A DNA stretch of 64,000 bases from G020353115 sp964481765 (GCA_964481765.1 CAYZVJ010000001.1:1-64000), one strand, 5' to 3'; shown: positions 34,794 to 44,386, counted from the stretch's first letter. Made by a program: numbers and translations. The notes: a model not told the origin generated them from the letters alone.

Positions 34794-35627
34794 ATGAGAA
34801 TTGAGAAAGAAAAAATCGTTTGGATAATTATGGGATTGTTGGTGTGGTGTGAGTTGAATTCATGCAAAACAACAGAAATAACCACGCGAATTGCCACAAA
34901 GGATATTCGTGTGAAAGATATTTCCAGTGCAGCTATAAAAAGGAGAGATTACATACCGGGTATATGGGTAAAGAAAATAAAGGGATCAATACATAATGGA
35001 AACACCGAATTCTCATTTAAGGCAAATTATCGCATTAATAGAGATACGGCAATTATTATTTCAATAATGACACCGGTGGGCATAGAAGCAATTAGAATCA
35101 TCTGCATACCGGATACATTTGGGTTTATTGACAGGATAAACAGAGAATATTATTATGGGAAATATGAAGTGTTGGAAAAGAAAATTGGATATAAAACAAA
35201 CTTCGGTTTAGTTCAATCGATGTTACTAAATGAAATTGCAACGGTATACGAAGAGACAAAAGAAAATATTTTCAAAAATTATAGAAAACTGAATGTTAAA
35301 AACAACCATTGCAGTGTATCATTGGATGAATTAAATAGAGATGGATCTGGAAGAGAAAAGATTAGATATTATCTTGAATTTGATCCGATTAATTATTATC
35401 TGGTGAGGAATATAATAACCGACGATAAAGAGAAGAATGAAATTGATATTATGTATGAGGATTTTAAGGAATTGGAACAAACATGGTTTCCGGGTCTTAT
35501 AAGCATACGAATTAAGAATGAAAAAAATCAGATAACATGCAGGTTGGACATGGACAGGATTACAATTGAGAGTGATTTTAATACGAACTTAAGCATTGGT
35601 CAAAAGTATAAGAAAATTGACTGGTAA
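34794..35627 (+). CDS. DUF4292 lipoprotein
   Basis: 277 residues. Signal with lipobox WCELNSC (about residue 24), then a beta-rich domain with SFKANYRINRDTAIIISI and GIEAIRIICIPDTFGFIDRINREYY, typical of DUF4292 in Bacteroidota. The domain resembles the LolA/LolB-type lipoprotein-binding fold, so a role in outer-membrane lipoprotein handling has been suggested for such proteins; this is by fold resemblance only. It lies between the TPR lipoprotein and EnvC-like genes, with 11 and 4 bases of spacing. Confidence 0.8.
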   Translation: MRIEKEKIVWIIMGLLVWCELNSCKTTEITTRIATKDIRVKDISSAAIKRRDYIPGIWVKKIKGSIHNGNTEFSFKANYRINRDTAIIISIMTPVGIEAIRIICIPDTFGFIDRINREYYYGKYEVLEKKIGYKTNFGLVQSMLLNEIATVYEETKENIFKNYRKLNVKNNHCSVSLDELNRDGSGREKIRYYLEFDPINYYLVRNIITDDKEKNEIDIMYEDFKELEQTWFPGLISIRIKNEKNQITCRLDMDRITIESDFNTNLSIGQKYKKIDW

Positions 35628-35631
35628 AACC

Positions 35632-36831
35632 ATGAAAAGAGCAACGGTAAGAGGGGAAATAACCTTGCTTTGCGTGTTGTTCCTTGCTACAGCAACAGGT
35701 AATGGACAGAGTAAAAATGAACTGGTACGAAGGAAGGAGGATGCATTACGAGAGATAAGCATAACTGATGAATTACTGAAAAAAACGGAACGAAACAGAA
35801 AAACTTCATTGAATGAATTAATACTGCTAAACAGAAAACTGACCCTTAGAAACAACGTTATTAAAAACATCAATTTAGAAATTCAATTTGTTGAGAGACA
35901 AATTGAAGAGAACAAAGAATTAATTGAATTGCTGGAAGAAGATTTGCAAAAATTGAAGAAGGAATATGCAGATATGATCTATGCAGCTTATAAGAAAAGA
36001 GAAAATTACAATAAATTAATATTTGTTTTTGCAGCAAAAGATATAAACCAGGCATACAAACGGATGAAATACCTGCAGCAATATGCGCAATATCGAAGAA
36101 AACAGGCTGTTGTTATTGAAAGAATGGGTGAATTGATTGCACATAAAGTGAATAAATTGGAGGAATACAGGGAAGAAAAAAGGAGACTGTTAAAGCAAAA
36201 TGAAGGAGAGAAAAGTTACCTGGCGGAGGAGAGAGAGGAGAAAAATATAGCGGTGGTGCAGTTACAAAAAGAAGAAAAGAAACTGAGATTACAATTGAGA
36301 GAAAAGGAAAGAATAGCCAAAGAATTAGAAAAAGAGATTCAGGCAATTATTGCTGAGGAAGCAAAGAAAGTACGTAATTTTGACCGGCTGACACCGGAAG
36401 AAAAACTGCTTGCCAATAATTTTGTAAGCAACAAAGGTAGGCTTCCGTGGCCGACAGAAAGGGGTGTTATAACAGGAACATTTGGTATACAAGAACATCC
36501 GGTGTTGAAAGGTGTGAAAATTGAAAATTTTGGCATTGACATATCTGCACCGGAAAATGCACTGGCAAGAGCAGTTTTTGACGGTGAAGTGAAAAAAATT
36601 ATTGGAATTCCGGGAGCAAACCAGGCAGTTATCATTCAACATGGTAATTATTTTACAGTATATCAAAACCTTGTAGAAGTGCGTGTAAATATGGGTGACA
36701 TGGTCAAAACAAAACAAGCCCTGGGAAGAATCTTTACTGATCATAACGATGAAAACAAAACAGTAATTAACTTTATGATTTGGGAGGAAAAGAACAAATT
36801 GGATCCAATGCCATGGCTTAGTGGAAATTAA
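35632..36831 (+). CDS. EnvC-like coiled-coil protein with degenerate M23 domain
   Basis: About 399 residues from ATG 35632; a TTG start at 35596 would overlap the previous gene and hide the signal peptide (MKRATVRGEITLLCVLFLATATG). A long coiled coil (about 30-255) is followed by a LytM/M23 domain (about 275-399). The active-site positions are changed: the usual HxxxD reads KIENFGIDIS (Asn, about residue 298), and the usual HxHF motif reads VINFMIWE (about 377-383). Such degenerate LytM domains in EnvC/NlpD activate amidases at the septum rather than cutting peptidoglycan. By this analogy the protein is a cell-division amidase activator; its amidase is not in the window. Confidence 0.88.
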   Translation: MKRATVRGEITLLCVLFLATATGNGQSKNELVRRKEDALREISITDELLKKTERNRKTSLNELILLNRKLTLRNNVIKNINLEIQFVERQIEENKELIELLEEDLQKLKKEYADMIYAAYKKRENYNKLIFVFAAKDINQAYKRMKYLQQYAQYRRKQAVVIERMGELIAHKVNKLEEYREEKRRLLKQNEGEKSYLAEEREEKNIAVVQLQKEEKKLRLQLREKERIAKELEKEIQAIIAEEAKKVRNFDRLTPEEKLLANNFVSNKGRLPWPTERGVITGTFGIQEHPVLKGVKIENFGIDISAPENALARAVFDGEVKKIIGIPGANQAVIIQHGNYFTVYQNLVEVRVNMGDMVKTKQALGRIFTDHNDENKTVINFMIWEEKNKLDPMPWLSGN

Positions 36832-36917
36832 AATGTGGGAATAAAATGAAACCCTTGGAAATTATACAAGTATAAGTAGATTACAACATCAAAAAAGATA
36901 AATGAAGTTGGGACATC

Positions 36918-37313
36918 ATGGAAAAGAACGTCACTATTGCATCCGAACAGAAAAATATTAGAATCATTGAAAATTTAATAGAGGACCTTTGTTCGCAGAT
37001 TGAAATGAGCTCGGAGGTGTATGGTAAAGTGCTGGTGGCAGCAATAGAAGCTGTTAATAATGCGATTATTCACGGTAACAAATCAAACCCTGAAAAGAAA
37101 GTGGATATCCGTTTGGCAGTGAATGATAAAGAGATGCATATTTTTGTAGCAGATGAAGGCGAAGGGTTTGACTATGAGAATGTTCCCGATCCCACAGCAC
37201 CAGAAAATATTGAAAATATTCACGGCAGAGGCGTTTTTCTGATGATACAACTATCGGATGAGGTTCATTTTTTTGAAAACGGAGCAAAAGTTGAATTGAT
37301 ATTTTATATTTGA
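36918..37313 (+). CDS. HATPase-domain protein, anti-sigma-factor kinase-like
   Basis: 131 residues. A stand-alone HATPase_c domain has the N box EAVNNAIIHGNKSNP, the G1 box VADEGEGFDYENV and the G2 box HGRGVFLMIQLSDEVHF, as in RsbW/SpoIIAB-type serine kinases. It lacks a partner anti-anti-sigma factor gene next to it. Stand-alone HATPase proteins of this size are found in many Bacteroidota with uncharacterised targets. The stop TGA is followed by ybeY, whose start TTG lies 4 bases later. Confidence 0.85.
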   Translation: MEKNVTIASEQKNIRIIENLIEDLCSQIEMSSEVYGKVLVAAIEAVNNAIIHGNKSNPEKKVDIRLAVNDKEMHIFVADEGEGFDYENVPDPTAPENIENIHGRGVFLMIQLSDEVHFFENGAKVELIFYI

Positions 37314-37317
37314 AGCG

Positions 37318-37737
37318 TTGAGCATCTATTTTCATAATGAAACGTGTCGTTTTAAGTATAGTGAAATAGCAAAAAGTAAAAAATGGCTAAGGAAGATACT
37401 GCGTGAAGAAAAGAAAAGGGAAGGCGACATAAACATTATATTTACCGATAATAACACAATTCTGCAATTAAATAAAACCTATCTTTCACATAACTATTTT
37501 ACCGACGTCATTGCGTTTCCTTATAGGGAAGGAAAAACGGTTACTGGTGATATATACATCAGTATCGATACGGTAAAAGAAAATGCAAAACACTTTAAAT
37601 GCAGCTTTTGGGATGAATTACACCGGGTCGTGATTCATGGTTTACTACACATTATCGGATACGGTGATAAAACGGCAAAGGAGAAGAAAGAGATGAGGAA
37701 AAAGGAGTCATTTTATTTATCGGAATTCACAACTTAA
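37318..37737 (+). CDS. ybeY: rRNA maturation endoribonuclease YbeY
   Basis: 139 residues. YbeY motifs are DINIIFTDNNTILQLNKTYL, HNYFTDVIAFPY, VTGDIYISIDTVKENA and HRVVIHGLLHIIGYGDK. The first two zinc-ligand histidines (HGLLH) are present, but the third position reads YGDK where many YbeY have GYDH; this Asp variant is usual among Bacteroidota. The start is a TTG at 37318, only 4 bases after the previous stop, implying translational coupling. It is a cytoplasmic metallo-RNase for 16S rRNA 3'-end processing and ribosome quality control. Confidence 0.9.
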   Translation: MSIYFHNETCRFKYSEIAKSKKWLRKILREEKKREGDINIIFTDNNTILQLNKTYLSHNYFTDVIAFPYREGKTVTGDIYISIDTVKENAKHFKCSFWDELHRVVIHGLLHIIGYGDKTAKEKKEMRKKESFYLSEFTT

Positions 37738-37824
37738 TGAGCAGATAATCATAAAGATAAACAGATTAATTCACCCTGGATGATAATGGTTATATTTGCA
37801 TCCGGGTACATTAGATAAGTGAAA

Positions 37825-39693
37825 ATGGAGTATGATATAATCGTGGTTGGTGCGGGACACGCAGGTAGCGAAGCAGCAGCAGCAGCAGCAAATATGGGAT
37901 CAAAAGTGCTGCTGATTACAATGGACATGACAAAAATTGCACAAATGTCATGCAATCCTGCAATGGGTGGAATAGCCAAGGGGCAGATAATACGGGAAAT
38001 AGATGCACTGGGAGGATATTCAGGAATTGTGACGGACCGTTCAATGATTCAGTTTAGAATGTTGAATAAATCGAAAGGACCGGCAATGTGGAGCCCAAGG
38101 GCACAATGCGACAGGATGAAATTTAGCCTGGTGTGGAGACAGGTGCTTGAAAGCATAGATAATCTGGATTTTTGGCAGGACACGGTTAAGGAGATACTGA
38201 TTGAGAATGGAAAAGTTACCGGAGTTATAACAAACATGAATGTTACATTTAAAGGCAAAAGTGTAATACTGACAAGTGGAACTTTTTTAAATGGGCTGAT
38301 GCATATCGGGAAAACAAAAATTGAAGGTGGAAGAGCAGCAGAACCAGCGGCAATTGGATTATCAAAACAACTGAGAAATACCGGGTTTAGAGTAGGAAGG
38401 TTAAAAACAGGAACACCACCAAGAGCGGATGGCAGGACAATTGATTTCGATCAATTAATTGAACAGGCTGGAGACAAGGAGAAGAATTGTTTTTCTTTTT
38501 TGCATGAACGATTCAATATAGAAAACCAGAGAAGTTGCTATATTACTCATACAGACCTGAATGTGCACGGTGTTCTGGAAAAAGGATTGGTGGAATCGCC
38601 ACTGTTTAATGGAACAATTAAAAGCATTGGACCAAGATATTGCCCAAGTATTGAAGCTAAGATAGTAACCTTTGCAGATAAAGAGAAGCATCAGTTGTTC
38701 ATTGAGCCGGAAGGAAATGATACCATTGAATATTACATCAATGGATTTGCATCATCCTTGCCATGGAATATACAGTACAAGGCATTGAAAAAGGTAAAAG
38801 GGATGGGAAAGGTGAAAATATTCAGGCCGGGATATGCAATTGAATATGACTATTTTGATCCAACACAACTGGCGCATACGATGGAAACGAAATTAATAGA
38901 AAATCTATATTTCGCCGGACAGGTTAACGGAACAACAGGATATGAGGAAGCAGGTGCACAGGGCTTGATCGCAGGGATAAATGCAAGCCTTAAAATAAAA
39001 GGAAAAGAGGAGTTTGTATTGGGAAGAGATCAGGCATATATAGGAGTGTTGATAGATGATCTTGTAACAAAAGGTGTGGATGAACCATACCGGATGTTTA
39101 CATCAAGAGCAGAATATCGGATATTATTACGGCAGGATGATGCAGATTATCGGTTAACGCCGTTGGGTTATGATCTGGGAATTGTAAAGAAAGAACGATA
39201 TGAAATTATGAGGAAAAAATATGAATGGCGTGACAAAATATTGGAATTCATAAAAGAGATGAGTGTAAAACCGGAATGGGTGAATGAAAAATTGGTAGAA
39301 CTGGGTACAAGCAAAGTTAAACAAGGCGTTAAATTGAAAGAAATTTTGTTGAGGCCACAGGTGTCGATAGTTGAAATAGCGGAAGTGTTGGAAAAATTAA
39401 AGGAAGTAATTGATCGGATAACGGAAAGAAAAGAAGAGATACTGGAAAGTGCTGAAATATTAATGAAATACTCAGGATACATTGAGCGGGAAAAAAGAAT
39501 GGCTGATAAGATTAAGCGACTGGAAAATATAAAAATTGAAACGGAATTCGATTACATGAAAATTGCGTCAATATCTACGGAGGCAAGACAAAAATTAGTA
39601 AGAATAAAGCCAACCACAATAGGACAAGCATCAAGAATAAGTGGAGTCTCGCCATCGGATATCAGTGTGTTGCTTCTCTATATGGGGCGATAA
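37825..39693 (+). CDS. mnmG: tRNA uridine-5-carboxymethylaminomethyl synthesis enzyme MnmG
   Basis: About 622 residues from ATG 37825 (a GTG at 37819 is two codons upstream). The FAD Rossmann motif VVGAGHAGSEAAAAAA is N-terminal, with NPAMGGIAKGQIIREIDALGG, GTFLNGLMHIG, RLKTGTPPRADGRTID, RPGYAIEYDYFDP, FAGQVNGTTGYEEAGAQGL and the C-terminal SGVSPSDISVLLLYM. It works with MnmE (not in the window) to modify wobble uridine in tRNA. It lies just before a parS palindrome, and the gene is often close to the origin of replication in other bacteria. Confidence 0.97.
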   Translation: MEYDIIVVGAGHAGSEAAAAAANMGSKVLLITMDMTKIAQMSCNPAMGGIAKGQIIREIDALGGYSGIVTDRSMIQFRMLNKSKGPAMWSPRAQCDRMKFSLVWRQVLESIDNLDFWQDTVKEILIENGKVTGVITNMNVTFKGKSVILTSGTFLNGLMHIGKTKIEGGRAAEPAAIGLSKQLRNTGFRVGRLKTGTPPRADGRTIDFDQLIEQAGDKEKNCFSFLHERFNIENQRSCYITHTDLNVHGVLEKGLVESPLFNGTIKSIGPRYCPSIEAKIVTFADKEKHQLFIEPEGNDTIEYYINGFASSLPWNIQYKALKKVKGMGKVKIFRPGYAIEYDYFDPTQLAHTMETKLIENLYFAGQVNGTTGYEEAGAQGLIAGINASLKIKGKEEFVLGRDQAYIGVLIDDLVTKGVDEPYRMFTSRAEYRILLRQDDADYRLTPLGYDLGIVKKERYEIMRKKYEWRDKILEFIKEMSVKPEWVNEKLVELGTSKVKQGVKLKEILLRPQVSIVEIAEVLEKLKEVIDRITERKEEILESAEILMKYSGYIEREKRMADKIKRLENIKIETEFDYMKIASISTEARQKLVRIKPTTIGQASRISGVSPSDISVLLLYMGR

Positions 39694-39709
39694 TGTTCCA
39701 CGTGGAACA
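39694..39709. promoter_or_regulatory. parS site (ParB-binding centromere palindrome)
   Basis: TGTTCCACGTGGAACA is a perfect 16-bp palindrome. It matches the known ParB/Spo0J-bound parS consensus (TGTTnCACGTGAAACA class), and as I recall is the same form reported from Pseudomonas. It starts right after the mnmG stop codon. A run of T follows (39711-39716), so it could also act as a terminator stem; the exact parS match makes the centromere role the stronger reading. Confidence 0.8.
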
Positions 39710-39729
39710 ATTTTTTAAAAAATAAATCC

Positions 39730-41385
39730 ATGAATTCAAAAAAAAGCTTTTTTATTGAAGGATTTATTGTTGATGTATTTAAAAAAACCATTTTTCCTGG
39801 CAGGATAACCATAGAAAACGGGAGAATTGCTGAGATAAAACCGAAAAGGAAAGTACCCAATCATTTTCTATTGCCAGGCCTGGTGGATGGTCATGTACAC
39901 GTTGAAAGCTCCATGCTAACACCCGGAAGCTTTGCCCAGGTAGCTGTTAAAAACGGGACTGTTGCTGTTGTATCAGATCCGCACGAAATTGCAAATGTAT
40001 TGGGGATAGCCGGAGTGAATTTCATGATTGAGGAGGGGAGAAAAGTACCCCTGAAATTTTACTTTGGCGCACCATCCTGTGTGCCTGCAACACCCTTTGA
40101 AACCACAGGAAACAAGATCGGAATAAAAGAGGTTGGACGGTTAATGAAACGAAAGGAGATCCATTATCTTTCGGAGATGATGAATTTTCCGGGTGTCGTA
40201 CACAGGGATAAGGAAATCATGGAAAAAATAGCATTGGCGAAAGCAGCAAATAAAAAAATTGATGGTCATGCACCGGGATTAACCGGTGATGATTTGAATG
40301 CATATATATCGGCGGGGATAACGACAGACCATGAGTGCACAAGCGAAAAAGAAGCGACAGAAAAACTGGAAAAAGGAATGAGAATTCTGATTCGGGAAGG
40401 CAGTGCTGCAAAGGACATGGACAGCCTGCTGGCACTGGTTGATCAATTTCCGGAGGATATCATGTTATGTACGGATGATATCCATCCGGATGACCTTGCA
40501 AAAGGACACATCAATCGGTTGTTGAAGAAAGGTGTCCGGGGCGGTGCCGACCTGTTTAACCTGCTAAGAGCAGCAACCCTGAATCCTGTAAATCACTATA
40601 ATATGCAGGTTGGATTACTGCAGATAAACGACCCGGCAGACCTTGTTGTGGTGGAAGACCTAACCTCTTTTAATGTGATGAAGACCATCATCGATGGTCA
40701 GATTGTGTATGACAATGGGACAGTGTTGTTTGCGAATAAAACCCGATCAAAACCCAATAATTTCATTCAAAATTTTATTACAGCGAAAGACCTTGCAGTA
40801 CGTCCCGGGAAAGGAAAAATGAAGGTCATTGTTGCCCAGGATGGTAAATTATTAACGGGAAAAGAAACCATTGAGCCAACAGTGGAAAACGGCTTTGTCG
40901 TGGCGGATCCGGTCAATGATCTGTTAAAGATTGGAGTACAGAACAGGTATAAAAAAACAAAACCAGCCATTGGGTTTATTCGTGGTATGGGGTTGTCCGC
41001 CGGAGCGATCGCAAGCAGCATAGCACACGACAGTCACAACGTCATTGGGGTGGGTGCCACTGATGCAGAACTCGCTCGTGCACTGAATCTTATCAATGAG
41101 TTGAAAGGAGGAATTGCAGTCATACGAGGAGAGCAGGCAGAATGGCTGGAATTACCGGTTGGTGGTATTATGTCTAATGAAAACGGACATTTGATAGCAG
41201 AAAAATATGTTCACCTGAATCGGCTGGTAAAAGGAATGGGCTCTAACCTGAAGGCTCCATTCATGACCCTTTCCTTCATGGCTTTGCTGGTTATTCCGGA
41301 ACTGAAGATTGGTGATCAGGGACTATTCGATGTACGAAAATTCTCGCCAGTAACACTTTTTGAAAATGAGTCCGGCAGTGAGTAA
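39730..41385 (+). CDS. ade: Adenine deaminase
   Basis: 551 residues of the amidohydrolase superfamily. The first metal-binding motif is LVDGHVHVESSMLTPGSFA; others are DPHEIANVLG, EMMNFPGVV, DGHAPGLTGDDLNAYISAGI, DHECTSEKEA, CTDDIHPDDL and the C-terminal IGVGATDAELARALN. It converts adenine to hypoxanthine and ammonia in purine salvage. Length and motif order match the bacterial Ade family (about 550-590 residues). The start is 21 bases after the parS palindrome. Confidence 0.95.
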   Translation: MNSKKSFFIEGFIVDVFKKTIFPGRITIENGRIAEIKPKRKVPNHFLLPGLVDGHVHVESSMLTPGSFAQVAVKNGTVAVVSDPHEIANVLGIAGVNFMIEEGRKVPLKFYFGAPSCVPATPFETTGNKIGIKEVGRLMKRKEIHYLSEMMNFPGVVHRDKEIMEKIALAKAANKKIDGHAPGLTGDDLNAYISAGITTDHECTSEKEATEKLEKGMRILIREGSAAKDMDSLLALVDQFPEDIMLCTDDIHPDDLAKGHINRLLKKGVRGGADLFNLLRAATLNPVNHYNMQVGLLQINDPADLVVVEDLTSFNVMKTIIDGQIVYDNGTVLFANKTRSKPNNFIQNFITAKDLAVRPGKGKMKVIVAQDGKLLTGKETIEPTVENGFVVADPVNDLLKIGVQNRYKKTKPAIGFIRGMGLSAGAIASSIAHDSHNVIGVGATDAELARALNLINELKGGIAVIRGEQAEWLELPVGGIMSNENGHLIAEKYVHLNRLVKGMGSNLKAPFMTLSFMALLVIPELKIGDQGLFDVRKFSPVTLFENESGSE

Positions 41386-41445
41386 ACCAGGAAAGCCATG
41401 GTGAACTGAACGAGGGGTACCCAATGCGGCTAAATTCATTCGGTT

Positions 41446-43263
41446 TTGGCAAATCAAAAAAAACACAACGAAGAATTGAAATCCAATATGGATCTGCTTC
41501 CGGAAAAACCGGGGGTGTATCAGTTCAAGGATAAACAGGGCGTTGTGATTTACATTGGTAAAGCGAAAAACCTGAAGAAAAGAGTACACTCCTATTTCTC
41601 GAAAAGCCTCGTTGGCAAAACAGCCATCATGATGAAGCATGTCAGGGAGATCGCACACGTTATTGTAGACAGCGAATCAGATGCATTGTTGTTGGAGAAC
41701 AACCTCATAAAAAAACACCAGCCACGTTATAATGTATTGCTGAAAGATGATAAAAGCTTCCCCTGGATTTGCATAAAGAATGAACCCTTCCCGCGCGTTT
41801 TCCATACCAGAAGCAGGGTCGATGACGGATCAAAATATTTTGGGCCCTATACCTCAATGGTTGTTGTGAGAACCCTGCTCGATATGATCAAACAGCTTTA
41901 TCCTCTGCGAAACTGTAACTACCGGCTTAGCGACGAAAACATTCGAGAGAAGAAATTCAGGATCTGCCTGGAATACCATATGGGGAATTGCCTGGGGCCT
42001 TGTGTCGGATTGCAGGATAGCCGTGACTACGATGACAATATCCAACAGATAGAATCCATTCTGAAAGGGAACATCAAGAGCGTTTTCACCCATTTAAAGC
42101 ATCTTATGAGTCGATATGCCTCTGATTATCAATATGAAGAGGCAAATGAAGTTAAAAAAAAGATTACAATCCTGGAACGCTTTCAAAGCAAATCAACTAT
42201 CGTTAACCCCTCGTTGCATAACCTGGATGTTTTTTCATATACAGAGGATGAGGACCGGGCGTATGTTAATTACCTTAAAGTCTCACATGGGGCTGTAATA
42301 CAAGCACATACGGTAGAGATCAAACGAAAATTGGAAGAGACCAAAGAGGATTTGTTATTGTTCGCAATGACAGAAATACGGCAGAGAATGTTTAGCTCGG
42401 CCAGGCAAATCATTGCCCCCTTCAAACTTCCGTTTGAAATGGAGGGATGCAGGATAACCGTTCCACGAAAAGGGGATAAGCAGAAGCTACTCAGGCTTTC
42501 GGAACGGAATGTAACCCATTACCGGCTGCAAAAAAGCAGGAAAAAAATGGATCAATCGGTCTCATCAAGCCGTTTGCGTATATTAAACAAACTGGCACAG
42601 GATCTGAGGCTTAAGGAATTACCTGTCCGGATTGATTGTTTTGATGTTTCAAACATTCAGGGGAAGCATGCTGTAGCTTCGTGTGTTGTTTTTTATAATG
42701 CCCAGCCATCCAAAAAAGAGTACAGACACTTCCATATCAAAACGGTCGCAGGTGCAAATGATTATGCATCCATCGGCGAGGTGGTGCTGAGAAGGTATAG
42801 AAGAGTGCTGAACGAACGACAAAAGCTGCCTCAGTTGATTGTAATCGACGGAGGGAAGGGACAGCTTAATACCGCGGTGAAAAGCCTTGAAATCCTTGGG
42901 TTGAAGGGTACCATAGCAATTATCGGTATAGCAAAACGACTGGAAGAGATTTATTTTCCAGGAGATCCGGTTCCGTTATATCTTAACAAAAGTTCTGAAA
43001 GCCTGAAGGTGCTTCAGCATGTGAGAAACGAAGCACACCGTTTTGGGATTTCGTTTCACAGGAATAAAAGATCCAGGGAACAGGTAAAATCGATCATCGA
43101 CGATATCAAAGGGGCAGGACCTCAGACTGTTCAAAAACTGATGCTGGAATTCAAATCGGTGGAGGGAATTAAAAATGCTGAAATGACCCAGCTTGAAAAA
43201 TGCATAGGTGCTACAAGGGCAAGAATAATCTACGATTTTTTTCATGGATCAGCCGGGAACTAA
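41446..43263 (+). CDS. uvrC: Excinuclease ABC subunit C
   Basis: About 605 residues. The N-terminal GIY-YIG nuclease is clear (LPEKPGVYQFKDKQGVVIYIGKAKNL), followed by ALLLENNLIKKHQPRYNVLLKDDKSFP, the Cys-rich CLEYHMGNCLGPCVG region, the C-terminal RNase H-like domain (RIDCFDVSNIQGKHAVAS, VIDGGKGQL) and a terminal helix-hairpin-helix (GAGPQTVQKL). The start used is a TTG at 41446; a downstream ATG at 41488 would remove residues ahead of the conserved LPEKPGVY and cannot be excluded. It makes the dual incisions of nucleotide excision repair. Confidence 0.96.
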   Translation: MANQKKHNEELKSNMDLLPEKPGVYQFKDKQGVVIYIGKAKNLKKRVHSYFSKSLVGKTAIMMKHVREIAHVIVDSESDALLLENNLIKKHQPRYNVLLKDDKSFPWICIKNEPFPRVFHTRSRVDDGSKYFGPYTSMVVVRTLLDMIKQLYPLRNCNYRLSDENIREKKFRICLEYHMGNCLGPCVGLQDSRDYDDNIQQIESILKGNIKSVFTHLKHLMSRYASDYQYEEANEVKKKITILERFQSKSTIVNPSLHNLDVFSYTEDEDRAYVNYLKVSHGAVIQAHTVEIKRKLEETKEDLLLFAMTEIRQRMFSSARQIIAPFKLPFEMEGCRITVPRKGDKQKLLRLSERNVTHYRLQKSRKKMDQSVSSSRLRILNKLAQDLRLKELPVRIDCFDVSNIQGKHAVASCVVFYNAQPSKKEYRHFHIKTVAGANDYASIGEVVLRRYRRVLNERQKLPQLIVIDGGKGQLNTAVKSLEILGLKGTIAIIGIAKRLEEIYFPGDPVPLYLNKSSESLKVLQHVRNEAHRFGISFHRNKRSREQVKSIIDDIKGAGPQTVQKLMLEFKSVEGIKNAEMTQLEKCIGATRARIIYDFFHGSAGN

Positions 43264-43280
43264 GCAGAAATAAAAACTTC

Positions 43281-44255
43281 TTACCGGTCCCTGCTGGTAG
43301 TATAATGAACCAGTGCTGTCAGGGAATTTTTTGCCTCGTTATCCGGAAACTGGCTGAGAATATCCAGGGCACGATCCCGGTACTCATTCATTTTTCGAAC
43401 CGAATATTCAATCCCGCCATTGGCCTGAACAAATTGAATGATCTCTTTCACTTTCAATGAATTCCGATTGTGTCGACTGATGAGGTTCAAAATCTTTCTT
43501 TTTTCAGAGGATTCGGAGTTTGCAAGTGAATAAATCAAAGGCAGGGTGATTTTTTTCTCTTTAATATCATTTCCGGTTGGCTTACCCAAAATTCCGGTTT
43601 TTTGATAATCGAAAAGATCATCTTTGATTTGAAAGGCAATACCCACATTCTCCCCGAAATCTTTCATTTTATTTACCAACTCGCCATTCGCCCCGACACT
43701 TTTCGTTCCACAGGCCGAGCAGGCAGCAATCAGGGTAGCCGTCTTTTTACGGATGATCTCAAAATATTCACTTTCCGTGATGTTCAATTTCCGGGATTTC
43801 TGGATTTGAAGCAACTCCCCTTCGCTCATGTCACGAACGGCTCCGGAAACAATCTCTAACAACTCAAATTCTTTATTTTCAACGGCTACAAGCATTCCTC
43901 TGGCCAGTAAATAATCGCCCATCAATACCGCAATCTTGGATTTCCAAAGTGCATTAATGGAAAAAAATCCCCTTCTTTCGAGGGAGTCATCAACCACATC
44001 ATCGTGAATCAGGGTTGCCGTATGAAGCATCTCAATAAGGGTTGCTGCAGTGTAACTTGATTCACCAATCTCTCCATGAAGTTTGGCGGAGAGAAAAACA
44101 AACATAGGCCGCATTTGCTTTCCTTTTCGTCGGAGTATATAGTTGGTTATTATGTTCAGAAGAGGAACAGCACTTTTCATGGAGGAATTAAAAAAAGCAT
44201 TGAACTTTTTCATCTCCTCATGAATGGGCGCATGAATGGATTTGATTGTTGACAT
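43281..44255 (-). CDS. Polyprenyl diphosphate synthase
   Basis: 324 residues of the trans-isoprenyl synthase family. The two Asp-rich motifs are LIHDDVVDDS and IKDDLFDY; other family features are RRKGKQMRPMFVFL and GKPTGNDIKEKKITLPLIY. Length and motif spacing suit a long-chain synthase such as octaprenyl/heptaprenyl diphosphate synthase for quinone side chains, though chain length cannot be read from sequence alone. It is convergent with uvrC and divergent from the ArsR-type gene. Confidence 0.92.
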   Translation of the reverse strand: MSTIKSIHAPIHEEMKKFNAFFNSSMKSAVPLLNIITNYILRRKGKQMRPMFVFLSAKLHGEIGESSYTAATLIEMLHTATLIHDDVVDDSLERRGFFSINALWKSKIAVLMGDYLLARGMLVAVENKEFELLEIVSGAVRDMSEGELLQIQKSRKLNITESEYFEIIRKKTATLIAACSACGTKSVGANGELVNKMKDFGENVGIAFQIKDDLFDYQKTGILGKPTGNDIKEKKITLPLIYSLANSESSEKRKILNLISRHNRNSLKVKEIIQFVQANGGIEYSVRKMNEYRDRALDILSQFPDNEAKNSLTALVHYTTSRDR

Positions 44256-44353
44256 GAAAGCGGTAACAAGGGAGGCAAAGATAATAATTAAAAAGTATTC
44301 AAGAATATATCTAAATATGATAATTGTATGTTTTTTTAAGAAGTATATATTTA

Positions 44354-44361
44354 TATATTTG
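44354..44361 (+). promoter_or_regulatory. Candidate -7 element for the ArsR-family gene
   Basis: TATATTTG matches TAnnTTTG and is 25 bases before the ATG at 44387. The nearest TTG upstream (44324-44326) is about 27 bases away, slightly too far for a clear -33. The divergent region (44256-44386) is AT-rich, as expected for an autoregulated ArsR-type promoter. Confidence 0.35.
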
Positions 44362-44386
44362 TATGTTATCCTGTAAAATCTGATAG

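Noticed and set aside
37318..37737. YbeY missing its third zinc His as a sign of inactivation.
   Set aside because: The Asp variant at this position is, as far as I know, usual in Bacteroidota YbeY, so it is lineage-typical and not damage.
39694..39716. Reading the parS palindrome plus T run as a rho-independent terminator.
   Set aside because: The 16 bases match the ParB consensus exactly and a second near match exists; a terminator role cannot be excluded but is the weaker explanation.
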